Positions 26,138-33,404 of a stretch of DNA of 64,000 nucleotides are shown one piece after another (positions within the stretch are counted from its first letter, which is position 1; every line of letters begins with the position of its first letter). Source of the stretch: Massilia sp. CFBP 13721 (lineage in GTDB: Bacteria; Pseudomonadota; Gammaproteobacteria; Burkholderiales; Burkholderiaceae_D); NCBI RefSeq assembly GCF_014842025.1, contig NZ_JACYUY010000025.1, positions 27,839-91,838 of the forward strand, read 5' to 3'. Made by a program: the position numbers and the translations under genes. The notes beneath the pieces are model-generated. The model was given only the letters and a program-made list of their open reading frames with translations. It made no database searches and had not been told where the DNA came from.

Positions 26138-26797
26138 ATGACCGTTTCCCTGGACTCCGCCGCCGTTGCCCACTACCTGGCCGAGCACCCACGCTTCTTC
26201 GAAGAACATGCCGCCCTGCTGGGCGAGGTCAAACTGTCGAGCACGCTGACCGGGAAAACCGTGTCGCTGCAGGAGCGCCAGATGGAAGTCATGCGCGCCA
26301 AGTACAAGGCGCTCGAACTGCGCATGGCCGACCTGCTGCGCACCGCCACCGACAACACCGTCATCCTGAACCGCTTTCACGCCTGGCATGTGGCGCTCTT
26401 GAAATCGGCCGGCGGCGCGGCCATGGCGCGCGACCTGGTCGACGGCCTGAAGGAACATCTCGCCGTGCCGCAAGCGGCGCTGCGCCTGTGGAATGTCAAA
26501 GCCGAGCATACCGACACCTGGTTTGCCGCCGATGCCGGCGATGCGCGCCTGTTCGCATCCAGCCTGCGCGTACCCTATTGCGGGCCGAACAAGGATTTCG
26601 AAGCCGTGCGCTGGCTCGACGGCGCAGACGCGGTGCGCTCGACCGCGCTGTTGCCGCTGACGGCGAATGGCGCCACCTTCGGCTTGCTGGTGCTGGGCTC
26701 GCCCGACGCCGAGCGCTTCAGCGCGCTGATGGCGACCGACTTCCTGGTTCAATTGGGCCAGTCGGCCAGCGCCGCGCTGGCGCCGCTGCGGGCGTAG
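26138..26797 (+). CDS. DUF484 family protein
   Basis: A 219-residue protein of the DUF484 (PF04340, GAF-like) family that usually accompanies xerC. The N-terminal helix VAHYLAEHPRFFEEHAALLGEV is the family hallmark; a coiled-coil stretch (about 45-75, LQERQMEVMRAKYKALELRMADL) leads to a GAF-like domain (about 85-215; LLPLTANGATFGLLVLGSPDAERFS). The molecular role is not established. It ends one base before the xerC start codon and is clearly in the same transcript. Confidence 0.9.
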   Translation: MTVSLDSAAVAHYLAEHPRFFEEHAALLGEVKLSSTLTGKTVSLQERQMEVMRAKYKALELRMADLLRTATDNTVILNRFHAWHVALLKSAGGAAMARDLVDGLKEHLAVPQAALRLWNVKAEHTDTWFAADAGDARLFASSLRVPYCGPNKDFEAVRWLDGADAVRSTALLPLTANGATFGLLVLGSPDAERFSALMATDFLVQLGQSASAALAPLRA

Positions 26798-26798
26798 C

Positions 26799-27728
26799 AT
26801 GGACGCGGCGCGCACGGACTGGGCCGAACGCTACCTGGGAGAATTGGCCACCCAGCGCCAGCTGTCCGCGCACACGATTGCCGCCTACCGGCGCGACCTG
26901 GCCGAACTGCGCCAACTGGCCGGCCATGAAGACTGGCCGCTGCTGACCCATGCCGACATGCGCCGCTTCGCCGCGCGCCTGCACGCCAGCGGCCAGGAAG
27001 CGCGCTCGATCGCCCGCAAACTGTCGGGCTGGCGCGGCTTTTATGCATGGCTGTCGCGCCAGATGGCACTGCCCGCCAATCCGGTCGAGGGCGTGCGCGC
27101 CCCGCGCCGTCCAAAAACCCTGCCCAAGGCGCTGGCCGTCGATGCCGCCGTCCAATTGCTGGAAGCGAAGCAGCACGGTCATCCGGAGCCGGCCGAACTG
27201 TGCAACCGCGCTATGTTCGAGCTGCTGTATTCGAGCGGGTTGCGGGTGTCGGAACTGGCCGGGCTCGACCTGGCGTATACGAACGCCGACGGCCAGGCAT
27301 CCCTGGGCTGGTACGATGCCGCCGCCGCCGAAGTCGTGGTCACCGGCAAGGGCAATAAAATGCGCCGGGTGCCGGTCGGCGGCCCCGCGCGCGCGGCGCT
27401 GGCCGCCTGGCTGGCGGTGCGTCCGCCCGCCGCCGACGGCAGTGCCGCCTTGTTCCTGTCGAAACGCGGCACCCGCATCAGCCCGCGCGTGGTGCAGCAA
27501 CGACTGAAGACCCATGCGCTGCAGGCCGGTTCCCCGGTGCACGTGCACCCGCACGTGCTGCGCCACTCGTTCGCTTCGCACCTGCTGCAATCCTCGGGCG
27601 ACCTGCGCGCCGTGCAGGAACTATTAGGCCACGCCAGCATCACCTCGACCCAGGTGTATACCGCGCTCGATTTCCAGCATCTTGCCGCCGTGTATGACCG
27701 AGCCCATCCGCGCGCGAAAGCGAAGTAG
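26799..27728 (+). CDS. xerC: Tyrosine recombinase XerC
   Basis: A 309-residue site-specific recombinase that with XerD resolves chromosome dimers at dif. The N-terminal SAM-like DNA-binding domain spans about 5-95; the catalytic domain carries Arg in SSGLRVSELAGL (about 149), Lys in GKGNKMRRVP, HVLRHSFASHLL (His/Arg, about 251-254), LGHASITSTQVY with the nucleophile Tyr (about 286). All catalytic residues are intact and the length is normal. The DUF484-xerC pair supports XerC over XerD or a phage integrase. Confidence 0.95.
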   Translation: MDAARTDWAERYLGELATQRQLSAHTIAAYRRDLAELRQLAGHEDWPLLTHADMRRFAARLHASGQEARSIARKLSGWRGFYAWLSRQMALPANPVEGVRAPRRPKTLPKALAVDAAVQLLEAKQHGHPEPAELCNRAMFELLYSSGLRVSELAGLDLAYTNADGQASLGWYDAAAAEVVVTGKGNKMRRVPVGGPARAALAAWLAVRPPAADGSAALFLSKRGTRISPRVVQQRLKTHALQAGSPVHVHPHVLRHSFASHLLQSSGDLRAVQELLGHASITSTQVYTALDFQHLAAVYDRAHPRAKAK

Positions 27729-27846
27729 ACAAGGGTTCGCCTGCGCTGGCGCAAAGGCTGGTGCGGTTGATGGTGGCAGATTGCAAATTACGGCATAATC
27801 TTCGGCTTCTTCACGCTTCTTGCAGCCGCCCGCACTGCGCATAACC

Positions 27847-28890
27847 ATGTCACCGATCCCGACCACCATCCTCACCGGCTTCCTTGGCGCCGGCAAGACC
27901 ACCCTCCTCAACCGCATCCTGCGCGAGGAGCACGGCCTGCGCATTGCCGTCATCGAGAACGAATTCGGCGAAGAAAACATCGACAACGAAATCCTGGTTC
28001 AAGACAGCGGCGAACAGATCGTCGAAATGAACAATGGCTGCATTTGCTGCACCATCCGCGGCGATCTTGTCGTGGCCCTGAATAACCTGGCGCAAAAGCG
28101 CGAAGCGGGCGAGCTTCAGTTCGACCACGTCGTCATCGAAACGACGGGCTTGGCCAATCCCGGTCCGGTGGCCCAGACCTTCTTTGTCGACGAAGAAGTC
28201 GGCGCCTACTACATGCTCGACGCCGTGGTGACGGTGGTCGATGCACGCCATGCGATGGATCAGCTCGACCGCCACGAAGAAGCCCAGAGACAAGTCGGTT
28301 TTGCCGACAAGATGCTGCTCTCCAAACTGGACCTGGTCGATGCAGACCAGCTCGAAACGCTGAAAATGCGCTTGCGCCGCATTAACCCGCGCGCGCCGAT
28401 CTCGACCTCCGACTTCGGCCGGGCGCCGATCGCCGAGGTGCTCGACCTGCGCGGTTTCAATTTGAACGACAAGCTCGAACTGGACCCGGACTTCCTGCTC
28501 GCCGAGGAACATGATCATGACCATCCCGATCACGTCCACACCGACGCCTGCAAGCACGATCACGGCCATGATCACCATCGCGCCCATCACAGCGACGACA
28601 TCGCCGCCTTCGTCTTCAAATCCGAGCGCGCCTTCGATCCGGAACGGCTCGACCAGTTCCTCGGCAGCATGGTGCAAGTCTTTGGACCGAGCATGCTGCG
28701 CTACAAGGGCGTACTGTCGATGGCGGGCGCCGAGCGCAAGGTTGTCTTCCAGGGCGTGCATCAAATCATGGGCAGCGACCTGGGGGCAAAGTGGGGGCTT
28801 GACGAAGCGCGTGGCAGCAAAATGGTTTTTATTGGTAAAAATTTACCGAAAGACGTATTTATCCGCGGTTTGGAACAATGTTTGGTATAA
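27847..28890 (+). CDS. COG0523/CobW-family GTPase with His-rich metal loop
   Basis: A 347-residue G3E-family metallochaperone GTPase. Walker A GFLGAGKTT (about 11-19), the metal-binding GCICC (about 64-68), Walker B-like VVIETTGLANP, and the base motif SKLDLVD are present. A histidine/aspartate-rich stretch of about 30 residues (220-250) precedes the CobW C-terminal domain. The start at 27847 is used because the protein then begins MSPIPTTILTGFLGAGKTT; the frame is open back to 27820. The gene lies between xerC and dksA; the zinc-poor type of DksA downstream makes a role in zinc allocation attractive but unproven. No clear Zur box was seen. Confidence 0.9.
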   Translation: MSPIPTTILTGFLGAGKTTLLNRILREEHGLRIAVIENEFGEENIDNEILVQDSGEQIVEMNNGCICCTIRGDLVVALNNLAQKREAGELQFDHVVIETTGLANPGPVAQTFFVDEEVGAYYMLDAVVTVVDARHAMDQLDRHEEAQRQVGFADKMLLSKLDLVDADQLETLKMRLRRINPRAPISTSDFGRAPIAEVLDLRGFNLNDKLELDPDFLLAEEHDHDHPDHVHTDACKHDHGHDHHRAHHSDDIAAFVFKSERAFDPERLDQFLGSMVQVFGPSMLRYKGVLSMAGAERKVVFQGVHQIMGSDLGAKWGLDEARGSKMVFIGKNLPKDVFIRGLEQCLV

Positions 28891-28919
28891 ACTATCCCGG
28901 TTTAGCAGTACCGGTCGCG

Positions 28920-29030
28920 CCCGTGGCAAGACACGGCAGGTATTGATGATGGACCGCTGTCCTCCCGGACAGCGAGGACGGCGGATCGTACGGGCCGTCA
29001 TGGCAGCAGCAAGGGCGCGCACCCTTGAGT
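28920..29030 (+). promoter_or_regulatory. Structured leader upstream of dksA
   Basis: Several hairpins lie in the 207-nt gap: ccgtg/cacgg (28921-28935), a perfect eight-base stem cgctgtcc/ggacagcg with loop tccc (28955-28974), and caaggg/cccttg near 29009-29026. The second can be replaced by gtcctc/gaggac (28959-28964 with 28974-28979), which shares bases with it. This looks like a switchable 5' leader, though no ligand or leader peptide is evident. Confidence 0.4.
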
Positions 29031-29097
29031 TCGGGGTGCTACGGCTGAGCTAGCTGATAAAATGAAAACCTCTGTCGTATCGAAGGTAAGTGAAGTC

Positions 29098-29547
29098 ATG
29101 ACTAAAACAACGAAACCGAATGCCGCTCAGGCCGAAGACCGACTCTTGACGGAAGAAGAAATTCGGGCGATGGGCGAAGAGGACTACATGAACCCGGCCC
29201 AGCTCGCGTTCTTCAAGGACCGCCTGCAGCAGCTCGAGAAGGAACTGCTGAAAAATGCCGGCGAGACTACCGAGCACCTGCGCGAGACCGTGCTGGTTCC
29301 CGATCCGGCCGACCGCGCCACCATCGAGGAAGAACACGCCCTCGAACTGCGCACCCGCGACCGCGAACGCAAGCTGCTCAAAAAAGTGCAGCAATCGCTG
29401 GCCGCCATCGACGGTGGCGACTATGGCTGGTGCGAAGAAACCGGCGAGCCGATTGGCATTCCGCGCCTGATCGCACGCCCGACCGCCACGCTGTCCCTGG
29501 AAGCCCAGCAGCGCCGCGAACTGAAGCAAAAGCTCTACGGCGACTAA
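29098..29547 (+). CDS. dksA: RNA polymerase-binding transcription factor DksA, degenerate zinc site
   Basis: A 149-residue secondary-channel regulator that works with ppGpp on rRNA and amino-acid promoters. The coiled-coil tip has the functional aspartates in DPADRAT (residues 69 and 72). In the C-terminal finger only one zinc ligand survives: Cys112, with Thr115, Ser133 and Ala136 where E. coli DksA has cysteines. Such Cys-poor DksA forms are known to work without zinc. ATG 29098 is chosen; an in-frame ATG at 29062 would add 12 residues. A strong terminator follows. Confidence 0.93.
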   Translation: MTKTTKPNAAQAEDRLLTEEEIRAMGEEDYMNPAQLAFFKDRLQQLEKELLKNAGETTEHLRETVLVPDPADRATIEEEHALELRTRDRERKLLKKVQQSLAAIDGGDYGWCEETGEPIGIPRLIARPTATLSLEAQQRRELKQKLYGD

Positions 29548-29568
29548 TTTACTTTTTTAGTTCCCTGC

Positions 29569-29599
29569 AAAAAGCATGCGCCTGTCGCATGCTTTTTTG
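29569..29599 (+). terminator. Bidirectional-type terminator after dksA
   Basis: Twelve-base stem aaaaagcatgcg/cgcatgcttttt with loop cctgt, followed by further T, 22 nt after the dksA stop. A and T runs on both sides would let it work on either strand. Confidence 0.92.
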
Positions 29600-29777
29600 T
29601 TTTCTACCTTGTTGCCCCCTCCGTGCGGTTAGAAACTTTCCCATGAGATACACTGATGCTAACCCGCACAGGCTTTGCGCGGGCGCACGTGTGCGCAGGA
29701 CGCCGCGCGCGGCGCCATGCTACCGTCATGGCTGAGCGCCGCGGCTGCCGCTGCGCCGCATGATTGACAGGGATGAC

Positions 29778-31109
29778 GTGGGCATATTTTCCTTCCTCAA
29801 GAAAAAACCCGACCCGGCGGCGCTGCCGGCGGCACCGCTGCGCCCCGACGGAGCGGCGCGCCCGTCGCCCGAGGCCGAGCGCGAGGCCGAGCGCGCGCGC
29901 CAGCGCGACGTCGCGCGTGCCACCGCCGCCAAGATCGACGCCATCGAACTGGCGATGACCACCGATTTCTTCGATGACGCCGAAGCGCGCTGGGGCCATA
30001 CCCGGCGTGCCCCCGCCGCCGCTGCTGGCGCTGCTGGCGCTGCTGCCGCGCATGATAAACCCGGCGACGCCGAATTCGCCACCCTGGCCGACCAGCCCGA
30101 TGCCGCCGCGGCGCCGGCCAGCGCCCCGGTAGTCGAAGAAAGCGCGATCCTGTACGCCAACGGCCAGGGTGCGCTTGCCGAGCAAATGTTGCAGGAGTGC
30201 CTGCGCGAACTGGGCCGCACTGAACGCCAGCCCTGGTGGATGCTGTTCGACCTGTACCAGGCCGAAGGCCGCGAGCGCGACTTCGACAGCGTCGCGATCG
30301 ATTACGCGAGTCACTTCGAAACCTCGCCGCCGGCCTACGTCGACCGCTCGCCGCCCGCTGCTGCGCAAGGCGCTACGCACGGTAGCTACTCTGGTGTCGC
30401 ACCGGCCGCGCGTTTGACCGGCACCCTCGGCGCCGACGCCGTGTTGCGCCTGCACGCGCTGTGCGCAAGCGGCGGCGCGCCGGTGCGCATCGACGTCGCC
30501 GCCGTCAGCGGCATCACCGGCGAGGGCTGCGCGGCCCTGCTGGCCGCGTTGCAAGACTTGCGCGCGGCCAGGCGCGAAATCGTGCTGGTGGGCGCCGATA
30601 CCTTATTGGGGCTGCTACGGCCGATGCTGGCCATCGGCGAGCGCAGCGGCGGGGAAGCGCCCTGGCTGCTGCTGCTCGAACTGCTGCAATTGTCAGGACG
30701 CGAAAAGGATTTCGAAGAAACGGCAATGGATTATTGTGTCACCTTCGAGGTATCGCCCCCCTCGTTCGAAACCCTGCCCGGAGGCGGCAGCACGCCGCCG
30801 CCGAGTGCTGTTCCCATGGCCTCCGACCAGCGCTTCCTGCTCCCCGCCGTCGTCGACGGCGATATCGGCAACTTGCTGGCGGCGATCGCATCGTATGCGG
30901 CCGCAGATCCCGCCGCGCCAATCGTGCTCGACTGCACACGGCTGGTGCGCATCGGTTTTGGCGCCGCTAGCCAGTTACATACCACCTTGCAGCGGCTGGC
31001 TGCCGACGAACGCCGCATCGAATTGCGCGAACTGAACCACCTGGTAACGGCGCTGCTGCGTTTATTGAACTATCAAGACTGCGCGCGCCTGTACGCGCAC
31101 AAATATTGA
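29778..31109 (+). CDS. Tandem STAS-domain protein with FimV-like helical modules
   Basis: A 443-residue cytosolic protein without signal peptide. After a charged start (GIFSFLKKKPDP) and an Ala-rich linker come two similar helical modules, one ending RERDFDSVAIDYASHFETSPP and the other REKDFEETAMDYCVTFEVSPP, resembling the TPR-like repeats of FimV. Each module is associated with a STAS-like domain (about 210-290 and 350-440; LTGTLGADAVLRLHAL and APIVLDCTRLVRIGFGAAS). STAS domains bind partner proteins or nucleotides. GTG 29778 is preferred over ATG 29760 because AGGGA precedes it and homologous starts read MGIFS. Its place between dksA and hslVU gives no direct clue to its role. Confidence 0.75.
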   Translation: MGIFSFLKKKPDPAALPAAPLRPDGAARPSPEAEREAERARQRDVARATAAKIDAIELAMTTDFFDDAEARWGHTRRAPAAAAGAAGAAAAHDKPGDAEFATLADQPDAAAAPASAPVVEESAILYANGQGALAEQMLQECLRELGRTERQPWWMLFDLYQAEGRERDFDSVAIDYASHFETSPPAYVDRSPPAAAQGATHGSYSGVAPAARLTGTLGADAVLRLHALCASGGAPVRIDVAAVSGITGEGCAALLAALQDLRAARREIVLVGADTLLGLLRPMLAIGERSGGEAPWLLLLELLQLSGREKDFEETAMDYCVTFEVSPPSFETLPGGGSTPPPSAVPMASDQRFLLPAVVDGDIGNLLAAIASYAAADPAAPIVLDCTRLVRIGFGAASQLHTTLQRLAADERRIELRELNHLVTALLRLLNYQDCARLYAHKY

Positions 31110-31148
31110 GCATCTGCATACCTTACTGCCGCGTTACCGCCCCACTGT

Positions 31149-31175
31149 CTTGCAATTTTGTGCAACACCCCCACT
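31149..31175 (+). promoter_or_regulatory. Candidate sigma-32 (heat-shock) promoter of hslVU
   Basis: cttgcaa (31149-31155) and ccccac (31169-31174) are 13 bases apart and resemble the heat-shock consensus CTTGAAA / CCCCAT. The first hslV codon is at 31206. hslVU is a heat-shock operon in other proteobacteria. Confidence 0.55.
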
Positions 31176-31205
31176 TGCGGAGGGCTAGTTAATCATGAGG
31201 CAGAT

Positions 31206-31742
31206 ATGGAACAATTTCACGGCACCACCATTGTGAGCGTGCGCCGCGGCGAGAAAGTCGCCCTCGGCGGCGACGGTCAGGTTACCCTGGGCAACGTCGT
31301 CATGAAGGGCTCGGCTCGCAAGGTGCGCAAACTCTATCAAGGCAAAGTCCTGTGCGGCTTCGCCGGCGCCACCGCCGACGCATTTACCCTGCTCGACCGC
31401 TTCGAAGCGAAACTGGAAAAGCACCAGGGCAACCTGCTGCGTTCCTCGGTGGAACTGGCCAAGGATTGGCGCACCGACCGCATGCTGAGCAAGCTCGAGG
31501 CAATGCTGCTGGTAGCCGACAAGGAAGTGACCTTGATCATCACGGGCAATGGCGATGTGCTCGAACCCGAAGACGGCATCGGCGCGATCGGCTCTGGCGG
31601 CATCTATGCCCAGTCCGCGGCCAAGGCGCTACAGGAAAACACGGAACTGCCGCCGAGCGAGGTCGTGAAAAAAGCGCTGACCATCGCCGGCGAACTGTGT
31701 ATCTACACCAATCTGTCCCACATCATCGAAACGCTGGACTGA
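31206..31742 (+). CDS. hslV: ATP-dependent protease HslV, proteolytic subunit
   Basis: A 178-residue N-terminal-nucleophile threonine protease forming the double hexameric core of HslVU (ClpQY). The mature chain starts at TTIVSVRRG after a short MEQFHG prepeptide; GGDGQVTLG, GFAGATADAFTLLDRFE and GSGGIYAQSAAKAL are the family signatures, with the lysine in RKVRKLYQGK. The frame is open upstream to 31158, but ATG 31206 gives the known betaproteobacterial start. hslU follows after 14 nt. Confidence 0.97.
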   Translation: MEQFHGTTIVSVRRGEKVALGGDGQVTLGNVVMKGSARKVRKLYQGKVLCGFAGATADAFTLLDRFEAKLEKHQGNLLRSSVELAKDWRTDRMLSKLEAMLLVADKEVTLIITGNGDVLEPEDGIGAIGSGGIYAQSAAKALQENTELPPSEVVKKALTIAGELCIYTNLSHIIETLD

Positions 31743-31756
31743 CCGGCGCGCATACC

Positions 31757-33094
31757 ATGAACATGACTCCCCTCGAAATCGTCTCGGAACTGGACAAGCA
31801 CGTCGTCGGCCAGGGCAAGGCCAAGCGCGCCGTCGCCATTGCCCTGCGCAACCGCTGGCGCCGCCAGCAGGTCGACGAACCCCTGCGCCACGAGATCACC
31901 CCGAAAAACATCCTCATGATCGGCCCGACCGGCGTCGGCAAGACGGAAATCGCGCGCCGCCTGGCCAAGCTGGCGGACGCTCCTTTCATTAAAATCGAAG
32001 CGACCAAATTCACCGAGGTCGGCTATGTCGGGCGCGACGTCGACACCATCATCCGCGACCTGATCGACATCGGCGTGAAACAGACCCGCGCCAGCGAAAT
32101 GAAAAAGGTGAAACAACGCGCCGAGGACGCGGCTGAAGACCGCATCATCGACATCCTGGTGCCGCCGGCGCGCGACTTCGGTTTCAACGTCAGCGCCGCC
32201 GCCGAAGCGAAAGAAGGAGATAGCACGCGTCAGACGTTCCGTAAACGCCTGCGCGAGGGCGCGCTCGACGACCGCGAGGTTGAAATCGAGGTAGCGGACG
32301 CTGCGCCGCAGATGGAAATCATGGCCCCGCCCGGCATGGAAGAAATGACGGAGCAGATCAAGTCGATGTTCGCCGGCGTCGGCAACACGCGCAAGAAGGC
32401 GCGCAAGATGAAGATCAGGGAAGCGATGAAGGTGCTGGCCGAGGAAGAAGCGGCGCGCCTGATCAACGAAGACGAGATGAAGCAGAAGGCGATCCACAAC
32501 GTCGAGAACAACGGCATCGTGTTCCTCGACGAGATCGACAAGATCGCGACGCGCTCCGAGCACGGCGGCGCCGACGTCTCGCGCGCGGGCGTGCAGCGCG
32601 ATCTGCTGCCGCTGGTCGAGGGCACGACGGTGAACACGAAGTACGGCATGATCAAGACCGACCACATCCTGTTCATTGCTTCCGGTGCGTTTCACCTGGC
32701 TAAACCGTCGGACCTGATTCCCGAACTGCAGGGGCGTTTCCCGATCCGGGTCGAACTTGAATCGCTGTCGATCGACGATTTCAAACGCATTCTGACCAGC
32801 ACCGACGCCTGCCTGACGACCCAGTACGAAGCCTTGCTCGGCACCGAAGGCGTGCAACTGACCTTCTCCGAAGACGGCATCCACCGCCTGGCCGAGATCG
32901 CATATGCCGTCAACGAACGTACTGAAAACATCGGCGCGCGCCGTTTATATACGGTGATGGAAAAGTTGCTCGAGGAAATCTCGTTCCACGCCAGCGACAC
33001 GCAAGACAAGGCGATCACGATCGACGCTGCGTATGTCAACGAACGGCTCGACGTGCTGTCGGCCAACGAAGACTTGTCGCGGTATGTATTGTAA
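31757..33094 (+). CDS. hslU: ATP-dependent protease ATPase subunit HslU
   Basis: A 445-residue AAA+ unfoldase that feeds substrates to HslV. Walker A GPTGVGKTEIARRLA (about 55-70), the pore loop GYVGRDV, the intermediate I domain (about 110-240, rich in charged residues), Walker B GIVFLDEIDKI, sensor residues in RFPIRVEL, and the C-terminal DLSRYVL that docks into HslV. Full length and intact. Confidence 0.97.
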   Translation: MNMTPLEIVSELDKHVVGQGKAKRAVAIALRNRWRRQQVDEPLRHEITPKNILMIGPTGVGKTEIARRLAKLADAPFIKIEATKFTEVGYVGRDVDTIIRDLIDIGVKQTRASEMKKVKQRAEDAAEDRIIDILVPPARDFGFNVSAAAEAKEGDSTRQTFRKRLREGALDDREVEIEVADAAPQMEIMAPPGMEEMTEQIKSMFAGVGNTRKKARKMKIREAMKVLAEEEAARLINEDEMKQKAIHNVENNGIVFLDEIDKIATRSEHGGADVSRAGVQRDLLPLVEGTTVNTKYGMIKTDHILFIASGAFHLAKPSDLIPELQGRFPIRVELESLSIDDFKRILTSTDACLTTQYEALLGTEGVQLTFSEDGIHRLAEIAYAVNERTENIGARRLYTVMEKLLEEISFHASDTQDKAITIDAAYVNERLDVLSANEDLSRYVL

Positions 33095-33124
33095 TTCGGT
33101 GTTGTAATTGGCAAGGAGAGCACC

Positions 33125-33325
33125 ATGGCAAACAAGGCACTCGCAACGCGCCAAAAAATGATGCTGCGCGCCATGCCGGCCCAGCAGATCGGCAAGCCGC
33201 GCAACCCGATCGCGGCCCTGGCCAAGGCGCGCTCGGCGGGTGCGCATGCCAAGCCGCTCTCGAATGAACGGCAAGCCAGTAAACGCTTGCTGAAAAAGGT
33301 GCCGCTGGTTCCCGAGGACGAGTAA
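33125..33325 (+). CDS. Small basic protein of unknown function downstream of hslU
   Basis: A 66-residue lysine/arginine-rich protein with AAGGAGAG at ideal distance before its ATG, 30 nt after hslU and followed by a hairpin. It has no signal peptide, membrane segment or cysteines; a central KPRNPIAALAKARSAGAHAKP is followed by an acidic end VPEDE. The strong ribosome site and operon position make it a likely real gene; no function is recognised. Confidence 0.65.
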   Translation: MANKALATRQKMMLRAMPAQQIGKPRNPIAALAKARSAGAHAKPLSNERQASKRLLKKVPLVPEDE

Positions 33326-33330
33326 TAAAC

Positions 33331-33363
33331 GGGGCAGGCGCCGTTCTGAATGGTACCTGCCCC
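33331..33363. terminator. Hairpin between convergent genes
   Basis: Eight-base perfect arms ggggcagg (33331-33338) and cctgcccc (33356-33363), directly after the small gene's stop codon and 42 nt beyond the end of the convergent metzincin gene. No real T tract, so termination would be weak. Confidence 0.45.
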
Positions 33364-33404
33364 GCCCTTGTCCGCCTCAAGCCGAGCGGCTTGACCAGTT
33401 ACGG

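Noticed and set aside
27729..27846. A Zur box upstream of the COG0523 gene
   Set aside because: The AT-rich stretch ttgcaaattacggcataat lacks the symmetry of a Zur site; no convincing operator could be drawn.
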